DNA from: Kitasatospora phosalacinea
GTDB taxonomy: Bacteria; Actinomycetota; Actinomycetes; Streptomycetales; Streptomycetaceae
DNA length: 24,729 nt
Direction of reading: 5' to 3'
NCBI RefSeq assembly: GCF_000717185.1
Contig: NZ_JNYE01000111.1
Span: forward strand, 1 to 24,729
This document shows positions 14,070 through 21,194 of this stretch, one piece after another. The first letter of the stretch is position 1. Every line of letters begins with the position of its first letter. A program made the position numbers and the translations under genes. The notes under the pieces were generated by a model, which had not been told where the DNA came from, ran no database searches, and saw nothing but the letters and a program-made list of their open reading frames with translations.

Positions 14070-14105
14070 GGGGGCTCCGCGGCAGCCACGCGCCGCGGAG
14101 CCCCC
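14070..14105 (+). terminator. Perfect 14-bp hairpin between mch and mcd
   Basis: GGGGGCTCCGCGGC (14070-14083) pairs perfectly with 14092-14105 around an 8-base loop. It sits 62 bases after the mch stop and 52 bases before the mcd start, inside what otherwise looks like one pathway operon. It could be a partial terminator setting the amount of mcd, an RNA-stability element for ccr-ecm-mcl-mch, or the true operon end. I see no convincing promoter for mcd after it. Confidence 0.75.
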
Positions 14106-14157
14106 CAACCCCACCCTCGAACACCCCCACCCTCACGAGCATTCACGGAGCCGCACG

Positions 14158-15360
14158 ATGGGACGCCTCGCACAGACCGACGGCCTCACCGAGATCCAGC
14201 GGGACATCCTCGCCACCGTGCGGGAGTTCGTCGACAAGGAGATCATCCCGGTCGCCACCGAACTGGAGCACCGGGACGAGTACCCGACCGCCATCGTCGA
14301 GGGCATGAAGCAGCTCGGCCTGTTCGGGCTGACCATCCCCGAGGAGTACGGCGGCCTCGGCGAGTCGCTGCTCACCTACGCCCTGGTGGTGGAGGAGATC
14401 GCCCGCGGCTGGATGTCGGTCTCCGGCATCGTCAACACCCACTTCATCGTGGCGCACATGATCGCCGCGCACGGCACCCCGGAGCAGAAGGAGTACTTCC
14501 TGCCCAGGATGGCGGCCGGCGAACTGCGCGGCGCCTTCTCGATGTCCGAGCCGGGCCTCGGCTCCGACGTCTCGGCGATCTCCACCAAGGGCGTCAGGGA
14601 CGGCGAGCACTACGTCCTGAACGGCCAGAAGATGTGGCTGACCAACGGCGGCACCTCCAGCGTCGTCGCGGTGCTGTGCAGGACCGACGAGGGCGGCAGC
14701 ACCCCGTACAAGAACATGACCACCTTCCTGGTCGAGAAGACCCCCGGCTTCGGGCCGAACCCGACGGTGCCCGGCCTGACCGTGCCCGGCAAGATCGAGA
14801 AGATGGGCTACAAGGGCGTCGACACCACAGAGCTGGTGCTGCAGGACGTCCGCGTCCCGGCCGACCGGGTCCTCGGCGGCGTCCCGGGCAAGGGCTTCTA
14901 CCAGATGATGGACGGCGTCGAGGTCGGCCGGGTCAACGTGGCCGCGCGCGGCTGCGGGGTGGCCCGGCGGGCGTTCGAGCTGGGCATCGCGTACGCGCAG
15001 CAGCGGGTCACCTTCGGGAAGAAGATCGCCGAGCACCAGGCGATCCAGTTCAAGCTGGCCGAGATGGCCACCAAGGTCGAGGCCGCGCACCAGATGATGG
15101 TGATGGCCGCCCGCAAGAAGGACAGCGGGCAGCGCAACGACCTGGAGGCCGGGATGGCCAAGTACCTGGCCTCCGAGTACTGCAAGGAGGTCGTCGAGGA
15201 CTCCTTCCGGATCCACGGCGGCTACGGCTTCTCCAAGGAGTACGAGATCGAGCGGCTGTACCGGGAGGCCCCGATGCTGCTGATCGGTGAAGGTACCGCG
15301 GAGATCCAGAAGATGATCGTGGGACGCCGGCTCCTGGAGGAGTACCGGCTCGCCGACTAG
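14158..15360 (+). CDS. mcd: Acyl-CoA dehydrogenase, methylsuccinyl-CoA dehydrogenase
   Basis: This 400-aa FAD enzyme probably oxidises (2S)-methylsuccinyl-CoA to mesaconyl-CoA, passing electrons to electron-transfer flavoprotein. The family flavin signature AFSMSEPGLGSD is at 126-137, and the catalytic base is E378 in IGEGTAEIQ near the C-terminus. Helical N-terminal, beta and helical C-terminal domains are all present. It is a standard-length acyl-CoA dehydrogenase, while the proteobacterial methylsuccinyl-CoA dehydrogenase I know carries an extra N-terminal part and is much longer. The substrate is assigned from its place after ccr-ecm-mcl-mch; by sequence alone it could be a butyryl- or isobutyryl-CoA dehydrogenase. 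GGAG lies about 7 bases before the ATG. Confidence 0.9.
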   Translation: MGRLAQTDGLTEIQRDILATVREFVDKEIIPVATELEHRDEYPTAIVEGMKQLGLFGLTIPEEYGGLGESLLTYALVVEEIARGWMSVSGIVNTHFIVAHMIAAHGTPEQKEYFLPRMAAGELRGAFSMSEPGLGSDVSAISTKGVRDGEHYVLNGQKMWLTNGGTSSVVAVLCRTDEGGSTPYKNMTTFLVEKTPGFGPNPTVPGLTVPGKIEKMGYKGVDTTELVLQDVRVPADRVLGGVPGKGFYQMMDGVEVGRVNVAARGCGVARRAFELGIAYAQQRVTFGKKIAEHQAIQFKLAEMATKVEAAHQMMVMAARKKDSGQRNDLEAGMAKYLASEYCKEVVEDSFRIHGGYGFSKEYEIERLYREAPMLLIGEGTAEIQKMIVGRRLLEEYRLAD

Positions 15361-15373
15361 GACCGTCCCTCCC

Positions 15374-15410
15374 GGTGCGGGCGGCGGGCGTGCGGCCCGC
15401 CGTCCGCGCC
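15374..15410 (+). terminator. Terminator after mcd, first hairpin
   Basis: The 16-base stem 15374-15389 pairs with 15395-15410 around the loop GTGCG, with two G-T pairs. It starts 14 bases after the mcd stop and probably ends the pathway operon. Confidence 0.85.
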
Positions 15411-15463
15411 GCGCCGCGACCGCCCCGGCCTGGTCAGCCGGTCCACCGGCGGGAACGGCGCCC

Positions 15464-15513
15464 GAGGCGGCCGACCGGCGCGTTTCCCCAGGTGCGCGCC
15501 GGTCGACCGCCTC
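15464..15513. terminator. Second hairpin downstream of mcd
   Basis: A 19-base arm (15464-15482) pairs with 15495-15513, with one mismatch and a 12-base loop. It follows the first terminator by 53 bases and separates the pathway genes from the psd promoter region. A back-up terminator is the simplest reading. Confidence 0.75.
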
Positions 15514-15575
15514 CGCACACCGCGTGTCACTCCGCCGTCACTGAGACGTGAATCACCCGTGACACGAGACCTCTT

Positions 15576-15607
15576 GGGGAACCGCGCCCGCTCCGGTTAC
15601 GGTCGTA
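15576..15607 (+). promoter_or_regulatory. Possible ECF-type promoter for psd-pssA
   Basis: GGGGAACC at 15576-15583 is followed after 17 bases by GGTCGTA (15601-15607). This resembles the GGAAC...CGT layout of extracytoplasmic-function sigma promoters, which would fit membrane-lipid genes. It would give a leader of about 180 bases. The assignment is weak because such motifs are short. Confidence 0.25.
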
Positions 15608-15732
15608 TGCATAGCAGGTGCTCGACTCCGCAGGCAGGCGTAGTCCGGCTAGCAGGCGGCTTGCCCAGATACGGGCAGGTCCCGATAGCATCCACCCGGA
15701 CAGCAGCCGTCCAAACAACTCGATCCCCGCGG

Positions 15733-15785
15733 TGGCCCCCGTCCAGGGGCCATTCAGTGTCCCCGCGCGGGGCCGCGACTAAAGG
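15733..15785 (+). other. Hairpins in the psd leader next to the ribosome binding site
   Basis: TGGCCCC-CGTCCA-GGGGCCA (15733-15752) is a perfect 7-bp hairpin and CCCCGCGCGGGG (15761-15772) a perfect palindrome. AAAGG (15781-15785) is the ribosome binding site, 6 bases before the psd ATG. TAGCAGG also occurs twice further upstream (near 15613 and 15650). A role in translation control is possible but not shown. Confidence 0.35.
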
Positions 15786-15791
15786 TCCTCG

Positions 15792-16469
15792 ATGCCCATC
15801 AGCCCGTCCCCTCACACCTCCGCCCAGGGTCCCGGACCCGAGGGTCGGCGTCCCCGCGTGACGATCGCGCGCGGTGCCACCCCCTGGTTCGTCCCCACGC
15901 TGGCCACCGCCGCCGTGACGACCGCCCTCACCCGGCGTTCCGGCAAGTGGGCCCTGGCGGCCGTGCCCGCCTGCGCCCTGAGCGCTGGCATGCTGTGGTT
16001 CTTCCGCGACCCCGAGCGCGAGATCGGCGCCGGCCGCGTCATCTCCCCGGCGGACGGCGTGGTCCAGTCCATCGACGAGTGGCCGGACGGGCGCACCCGG
16101 GTCGCGGTCTTCATGAGCCCGCTCAACGTCCACGTCAACCGCGCGCCGCTGGCCGGCACCGTGACGTCCGTCGAGCACATCGCCGGTGGGTTCGTCCCGG
16201 CGTTCAACAAGGACAGCGACCGCAACGAGCGCGTCGTGTGGCACTTCGACACCGAGCTCGGCGACATCGAGATGGTGCAGATCGCGGGTGCTGTGGCCCG
16301 CCGCATCGTCCCCTACATGGACGCCGGCACCAAGGTCGAGCAGGGCGAGCGGGTCGGTCTGATCCGCTTCGGCTCGCGCGTCGACACCTACCTGCCGGCG
16401 GGCGTCGAGGTCGGCGTCACGGTCGGCCAGAAGACCACCGCCGGGGTGACTCGCCTTGACCGTGACTGA
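15792..16469 (+). CDS. psd: Phosphatidylserine decarboxylase
   Basis: This 225-aa membrane-associated enzyme makes phosphatidylethanolamine from phosphatidylserine. It is the short form of the family. A flexible N-terminus (1-25) is followed by two hydrophobic segments (about 31-46 and 53-70), then the catalytic core with FFRDPER, ISPADGVV and the conserved MSPLNVHVNR. The self-cleavage site is G194-S195 in IRFGSRVDTYLP. Cleavage there gives a beta chain of 194 residues and an alpha chain of 31 residues whose new N-terminal pyruvoyl group does the chemistry. AAAGG lies 6 bases before the ATG. Its end overlaps the start of pssA, so the two consecutive enzymes of the pathway are coupled. Confidence 0.96.
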   Translation: MPISPSPHTSAQGPGPEGRRPRVTIARGATPWFVPTLATAAVTTALTRRSGKWALAAVPACALSAGMLWFFRDPEREIGAGRVISPADGVVQSIDEWPDGRTRVAVFMSPLNVHVNRAPLAGTVTSVEHIAGGFVPAFNKDSDRNERVVWHFDTELGDIEMVQIAGAVARRIVPYMDAGTKVEQGERVGLIRFGSRVDTYLPAGVEVGVTVGQKTTAGVTRLDRD

Positions 16470-17334
16470 TCCGGAAACCCTCATGGAGCTCGACGACGAG
16501 GAGTCGACCGAGCTCCGCCGCCGCCGCTGGGCCCGGGACCGCGAACTGCGCGCCCCCCGCTCCCCCCAGCACCTGTCCACCGCCGACTTCCTGACCCTCG
16601 GCAACGCCGTCTGCGGCTTCCTGGCGATCTACTCGATCACCACCGGGATCCTCATCCCGCACCTCAGCGACGAGTCCGGCGCGCCGGTCAAGTCCAGCGC
16701 CGCCACCGCGGTGACGCTGCTGCTGATCGGCTCCATGTGCGACCTCTTCGACGGCCTGGTGGCGCGCAAGCTGCGCTCCTCCGCGCTCGGCGCCGAGCTC
16801 GACAACCTGGCCGACCTGATCAGCTTCGGCATCGCGCCGGCCTACTTCGTCGCGGTGTGGGGCCTGGTCTCCCCCGGCAGCAACCAGCAGCTCTCGGCGT
16901 TCATCGCGCTGACCGTGCTGCTCGCCGTGGTGCTGCGGCTGGCCCGCTTCTCGGCGGTCAAGATGCGGCCCGGGATCTTCCAGGGCATGCCCTGCCCGAT
17001 GGGCGCGATGACCGTGCTGGCCATCGTGCTGCTCGACCCGCCGTTCGTCCCCGGCCTGCTGATGATCTTCGGCGTGGCCTACCTGATGGTCAGCCGGATC
17101 GAGTACCCGAAGCCGCAGGGCCTGCTCGCCACCGCGACGCTCGCCTGGATCGTGGTCTCCATCGGCTGCCTCGCCTCCTGGGCGGCGGGCCTGCCCGGCG
17201 GCGACACCCTGATGCACATCGGTGCGGTCGCCCAGATCGCGCTGGCCGCGATGGCGCCGCTGCTGGTCATCCGCCGCAAGGTCGGCGAGAAGGTCGGCGT
17301 GGTGCGGGCCCGCCGGGCGGAGAACCGGAGCTGA
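16456..17334 (+). CDS. pssA: CDP-diacylglycerol-serine O-phosphatidyltransferase
   Basis: This 292-aa integral membrane protein (from the TTG start) joins serine to the phosphatidyl group of CDP-diacylglycerol, giving the substrate for Psd. A charged N-terminus (1-45) precedes several membrane segments. The CDP-alcohol phosphotransferase motif is complete: D96-x2-D99-G100-x2-A103-R104-x7-G112-x3-D116-x3-D120. The C-terminus is basic. The start is uncertain: TTG at 16456 has GGGGTG 7 bases upstream and overlaps psd by 14 bases; GTG at 16462 and ATG at 16483 are alternatives. Any of them keeps the catalytic region whole. A perfect terminator follows the stop. Confidence 0.95.
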   Translation: MTVTDPETLMELDDEESTELRRRRWARDRELRAPRSPQHLSTADFLTLGNAVCGFLAIYSITTGILIPHLSDESGAPVKSSAATAVTLLLIGSMCDLFDGLVARKLRSSALGAELDNLADLISFGIAPAYFVAVWGLVSPGSNQQLSAFIALTVLLAVVLRLARFSAVKMRPGIFQGMPCPMGAMTVLAIVLLDPPFVPGLLMIFGVAYLMVSRIEYPKPQGLLATATLAWIVVSIGCLASWAAGLPGGDTLMHIGAVAQIALAAMAPLLVIRRKVGEKVGVVRARRAENRS

Positions 17335-17346
17335 GACCCAGCACGA

Positions 17347-17391
17347 AAGGAAGCCGCCCTCCCGGAGACGATCCGGGAGGGCGGCTTCCTT
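17347..17391. terminator. Perfect 20-bp stem terminator after pssA
   Basis: The arms 17347-17366 and 17372-17391 are perfect complements around the loop GACGA. It lies 13 bases after the pssA stop and 23 bases before the end of the convergent gene at 17414, so it can stop transcription from both sides. Confidence 0.95.
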
Positions 17392-17413
17392 CGCGTCAGC
17401 GGGCGGGTGCGGC

Positions 17414-18916
17414 TCAGGCCCCGCCGGTGTGGACGGAGAAGGCGCTGCGGCGGGCGGCGCGGGCCACGGCCGGGTCGGGGTGGACGGAGGCGACGGCGGT
17501 CAGGACGCTCGCGGCGCGCGGGTGGCCGGACTGGCGGGCGCGGTTGAACAGGCGGACCGGTTCGCCCGCCGAGGCGCCCTCGACGTGGCCGACCAGCAGC
17601 GCGGTCTCGCCGTGGTCGAGGACGGCGGCGGCGGTGTCGACCCACAGCCAGGCGGCGTCCTCCGCGCCGAGCACGTCCGCCGGGGAGACCCCGTCCTCGT
17701 CCAGCTGCTCGGCCAACCAGAGCAGCGCGTAGGGGCGCAGCACGGGCTCATCGACGGCGGCCCGCACGCCCTGCTCGGCGGTGGAGCCGGCCACCACGCG
17801 CAGCGCCTCGAAGGCGAGGCCGCGGACGAGGGCGTCCTCGCCGCGGGCGGCTTCGAGGAGTTCGGCGACGGCGCGGTCGGCGGGGCGGGCGGCGACCCAG
17901 GCGCGGTACTCGGCGCGGGCCGGGCCGGGGGTGTAGTCGGCGCAGGCGCTGAGCAGTTCGACGGCGCTCTGCTCGATGTGGCCGGCGGCGGTCTGCGCGA
18001 CGGTGCAGATCTCCTCCAGCTTGGCCCGGACGGCCCAGTGGCCGAGCGGGGAGAGCTCGGCGGCCTCGTCGCGGCGGCCGAGCGCGCCGACGGCGGCGAG
18101 GCCGTCGAGCATCCAGTCGAGGACGGCGGCGACGTCGGCGGGCGCGTGCGGGGTGTCGATCTGCGGTTCGCGGCAGGTGCCGCGGACGGCGGAGACGGCG
18201 AACGCGGCGTGCGGGACGGGCGACAGCGGGAAGGTGCCGGAGCCGGGGCCGAGGCGGCGCTCGTCGAGGCCGCGGCGGAGCAGTTCGAGCAGTTCGCTGT
18301 CGGCGACCGGGCCGTCCACCAGGTGCAGGAAGGACAGCAGCTGGGGGGCCTGGTCGACGGCCTGGCCGGCCAGCTGGGCGAAGACGCCGCGCAGGGCGGC
18401 GGGCGGGACGGGGGCGAGCAGCGTCCAGGCGTCGAACAGCGCGGACCAGCCGCGGACCACCGCCTCGTCGTCGTGCTCCCAGGCGTGCAGCCGCCAGCCG
18501 GGCCCGGCGCCGCCGTCGCGGAGCTCGACCAGGCCGACCAGCAGGGCCTGGCCCCAGGCGTTGGCGGCGGCGCCGACGGTCATCGCGAGGGCGCGGCCGG
18601 CGGCGCGGGCGTCGTCGGGGAGGAGTTCGCCGCGCTTGTCGACCTCGGAGAGCTCACCGGCCCAGCGGGCGACGCGGACGGCGTCGGCGAGCATCCGGCG
18701 GGCCAGCGGGGCGAGCTCGGAGGGCGCCGGGAAACCGTCGGGGACGGGCACCCGGCCGCGCCCCGGCTTCGCGGGGACCCGGCGGCGGGTGGCGGCGGCG
18801 GGTGGGGTGCCCTCCGCACGACCGACGGCCGCCGTTCCGGGCAGACGGGTCACCGTCGCACCGGTGCGGTGGGGCGGGTGCGGGGCATCACGGTCGCGCG
18901 GGTTCCGAGACGTCAC
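17414..18916 (-). CDS. Conserved-looking protein of unknown function, 500 aa
   Basis: I do not recognise this family. The protein has a Pro/Arg/Ala-rich N-terminus (about 1-60) that is probably disordered, then a mostly helical body rich in Ala, Leu and Glu. The C-terminal third (about 320-500) reads like short helical repeats of the HEAT/ARM kind, for example EDALVRGLAFEALRVVAG and HPDPAVARAARRSAF. There is no signal peptide, membrane segment or catalytic motif. Strong codon bias over the whole frame supports a real gene. The GTG at 18916 is taken as start, with GGGGAAG about 12 bases upstream; a start some 20 codons later is possible. The stop faces the pssA terminator. A helical scaffold or binding protein is the most that can be inferred. 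Confidence 0.75.
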   Translation of the reverse strand: MTSRNPRDRDAPHPPHRTGATVTRLPGTAAVGRAEGTPPAAATRRRVPAKPGRGRVPVPDGFPAPSELAPLARRMLADAVRVARWAGELSEVDKRGELLPDDARAAGRALAMTVGAAANAWGQALLVGLVELRDGGAGPGWRLHAWEHDDEAVVRGWSALFDAWTLLAPVPPAALRGVFAQLAGQAVDQAPQLLSFLHLVDGPVADSELLELLRRGLDERRLGPGSGTFPLSPVPHAAFAVSAVRGTCREPQIDTPHAPADVAAVLDWMLDGLAAVGALGRRDEAAELSPLGHWAVRAKLEEICTVAQTAAGHIEQSAVELLSACADYTPGPARAEYRAWVAARPADRAVAELLEAARGEDALVRGLAFEALRVVAGSTAEQGVRAAVDEPVLRPYALLWLAEQLDEDGVSPADVLGAEDAAWLWVDTAAAVLDHGETALLVGHVEGASAGEPVRLFNRARQSGHPRAASVLTAVASVHPDPAVARAARRSAFSVHTGGA

Positions 18917-19133
18917 GCCGTGCAGTCTTCCCCTTGTACGGGCCTTCTGTCACATCGACCGCCGGGCTGTCTCGGCCCGTCGTCCGTACGGCTCGGACGG
19001 CGGGGGGACGAGTCGCCGCTAAACGGGACGAATCCCTCCGCTTTTCGACGTGGACATGGCGGATATTGTGACCGCTCCGAGACGGAGACGCGGTACCCGG
19101 CGTTCCGGTTCCCGTCCTGCCCGTCAGGAAGTG

Positions 19134-20255
19134 TCAGAGCAGCGGGGTCAGGAAGCGGCGCAGCGCCTCGGCGTACCCCTGCGGGTCGGCGTTCCACAGC
19201 GCGGCGTGCTCGGCGTGCGGCACCGGGTGCAGGCTGACCAGGTCGTCGCGGCCGTCCGCGAGGCGCTGCGCGGCGCTCCACGGGGCCACCGGGTCGTCCG
19301 GGCTCTGCAGCAGCAGCGCGGGCGCGGGCAGGTCGGCGCCGGAGGCGATCCGGGCGAAGCCGGCCAGGTCGACGCCGGTGCGGCCCTGCGCGGAGAGCGC
19401 CCCCAGCTCGCCCAGGCCGGGCGAGGGCCAGGCCCGGGCGGCCTCCCGGCGGACGGTCTCGGACCAGTCCAGCACCGGGGAGTCCAGCACCACCCCGGCG
19501 ATCCGGTCCCGCCAGGTGGAGCGGGCCGCGGCGTGCAGCACGATCGTCGCGCCGACCGACCAGCCGTACAGCACCACCTGCCCGGCGCCCTGGGACAGCG
19601 CGTACCGGACCGCCACCTCGACGTCCTGCCACTCGGTCTCGCCGAAGTGGCCCAGGCCGTCGGGCGGGGCGGGCGCGTCCCGGTCGCCGCGGTAGCTGAC
19701 CGTCAGGGTCGGCAGCCGCAGCGCGTGCAGCAGCGGCAGCACCGCCAGGGCCTGCTCGCGGCCGGCGCCCGGGCCGTGCACCAGCAGCACCCAGGTGCCG
19801 CGGATGCCCGCGGTGCGCCAGGCCGGGAGGCTGCCGAGCTCGCCGGCCACGGCGACGTCCGCGTAGTCCAGGCCGAGGGCGGTGCGCGGGTCGCCGAGCA
19901 GCACCCGCGGGGTGACCCGGACCTCGGTGCCGACCGCGAGCGTCCCGCCGTCGGCGCGCTCCAGCCGCCGGACGACCCGCTCCGCGCCCTGCTCCAGCAC
20001 CTCGCCGACCACCGCGTGGCCGCCCCCGTCCCACTCCAGCGCGTACGTCCCGCGGCGGCGGGTGTCGGGCGTCGCGGTCAGCGCCACCCGCCCCGGCCCG
20101 AGCGCGTGCACCTTCACCGGGACGGGCGCCGACAGCACCTGCCCGCCGCCGGGCCGCACCACCCGGTCGGACACCTTCCGGCCCAGCAGCAGGAACGCCG
20201 CCGTTCCGGTCCCTACTGCGGCGGCCGCGACGGCGGCTGCGGTTCCCCAACGCAT
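19134..20255 (-). CDS. Membrane-anchored alpha/beta hydrolase
   Basis: This 373-aa protein has an N-terminal hydrophobic stretch (about 5-24) that can be a signal anchor, a beta-rich region (about 30-135) of unknown role, and an alpha/beta hydrolase domain (about 150-373). The nucleophile elbow is G231-W-S233-V-G235, the acid is D320 or D321 in SPDDPVAP, and the base is H350 in HAEH, so the triad is complete. VLLVHGPG at 157-164 fits the oxyanion-hole strand. Substrates in this family range from esters to peptides and cannot be named. The ATG at 20255 has GGGAG 7 bases upstream, which rules out the much longer open frame that runs on towards 21182 opposite the next gene. Confidence 0.88.
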   Translation of the reverse strand: MRWGTAAAVAAAAVGTGTAAFLLLGRKVSDRVVRPGGGQVLSAPVPVKVHALGPGRVALTATPDTRRRGTYALEWDGGGHAVVGEVLEQGAERVVRRLERADGGTLAVGTEVRVTPRVLLGDPRTALGLDYADVAVAGELGSLPAWRTAGIRGTWVLLVHGPGAGREQALAVLPLLHALRLPTLTVSYRGDRDAPAPPDGLGHFGETEWQDVEVAVRYALSQGAGQVVLYGWSVGATIVLHAAARSTWRDRIAGVVLDSPVLDWSETVRREAARAWPSPGLGELGALSAQGRTGVDLAGFARIASGADLPAPALLLQSPDDPVAPWSAAQRLADGRDDLVSLHPVPHAEHAALWNADPQGYAEALRRFLTPLL

Positions 20256-20420
20256 GGCGGTCTCCCGGGTGCTGGCGGTCCTGTGCTCCCAGTGCACCTG
20301 CCCGCGCGGCGGACGGCCATTCGGGGCGGCACCCCGGGTGACGGCCGCCGGCGCCCGACCGGTAGCGTCGCGCTCTTCGCCCGGCCCCGGCCCGGCGGAG
20401 TACCCGAAGGCGCAACCGCC

Positions 20421-21194
20421 ATGACCGACCCGCACCTCCGAGCCGCGGAGGACCGCCTCGACGCGGCCCTGCGGCACCTCACCGCCGCCCTGCGGGGCGC
20501 CGCCGTGCACCCCGACGCGTACAACTGCCCGTGCCACTGGGGCGGCCCCGAGGACCTCGCCCTGCTCAGGACCCCGGACGCGCCGCTCTCCCCCGAACTG
20601 CTGCGGCGGACCTGGCGGCAGGGCGAGTGGAACGACATCGGCGCGGTGCTGCGCCGCGTCCTGCCGCAGCTCGCGGCGGAACTGGCCGACCGCGGCTCCG
20701 ACTCCTTCGACGACCGGGAGGACATCGGCTACGCGCTCGCCCGGGGCGACTGGCCGCACTGGCCCGCCCAACAGGCCGCCGCGGTGCGGGAGTTCCTGCA
20801 CGCGCTGTGGAACCACGAACTGCTCGCCCCCGGTGACGCCTGGGACGTGCACCGGACCCTCGAGATGTGCGTCGAGGCCTCCGGGGAGCTCGCCCCCTGG
20901 CTCGACACCTGGGCGGCGCTGGACCACCCGTCGGCCGACCGCAGCCTCGCGGAGGCCGTTGCCGTCTGGGACCACGACCTGCTCCGGGACGAGCCCCCCT
21001 GGAGCCTGACCTGGCACTACGACCTGAGGGACGCCCTGACCGCCGAACTCTCCGCCTGGCTCACCCGCCACGCCCCCGCCCGCCTCCGGGCCCACGGCGC
21101 CCCCGACGGACTGCTCCACCGGGTCCGCCTGCTCGGCCTCACCGGGCCCGACCGCTGGTACGACCCGCACTGGCCGGGCCACCTCTACTCCTGA
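20421..21194 (+). CDS. Unknown protein with CPCH motif, 257 aa
   Basis: The protein is mostly helical, rich in Trp and His, and lacks signal peptide and membrane segments. Near the N-terminus it has Y34-N-C36-P-C38-H39-W-G-G, followed by a conserved-looking region, DLALLRTPDAPLSPELLRR, and then WNDIGAVLRRVLPQLAAEL. The layout recalls a family of uncharacterised bacterial proteins in which a Cys-Pro-Cys stretch precedes a segment around 'GD-x-x-DF-x-x-x-LPR' (recollection, not searched). C36, C38 and H39 could bind a metal, but no second pair of ligands is obvious. GAAGG lies about 11 bases before the ATG. It is divergent from the hydrolase gene with 165 bases between, and its last 10 bases overlap the end of the convergent repeat-protein gene. 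Confidence 0.78.
   Translation: MTDPHLRAAEDRLDAALRHLTAALRGAAVHPDAYNCPCHWGGPEDLALLRTPDAPLSPELLRRTWRQGEWNDIGAVLRRVLPQLAAELADRGSDSFDDREDIGYALARGDWPHWPAQQAAAVREFLHALWNHELLAPGDAWDVHRTLEMCVEASGELAPWLDTWAALDHPSADRSLAEAVAVWDHDLLRDEPPWSLTWHYDLRDALTAELSAWLTRHAPARLRAHGAPDGLLHRVRLLGLTGPDRWYDPHWPGHLYS

Noticed and set aside
10785..15290. Open frame of 1501 codons on the plus strand
   Set aside because: It is the +1 shadow of ecm, mcl, mch and mcd, and its translation is low-complexity.
20256..21182. Extension of the hydrolase gene upstream to 21182 on the minus strand
   Set aside because: It would run opposite the CPCH protein gene; the ATG at 20255 has a good ribosome binding site and starts with a typical signal anchor.
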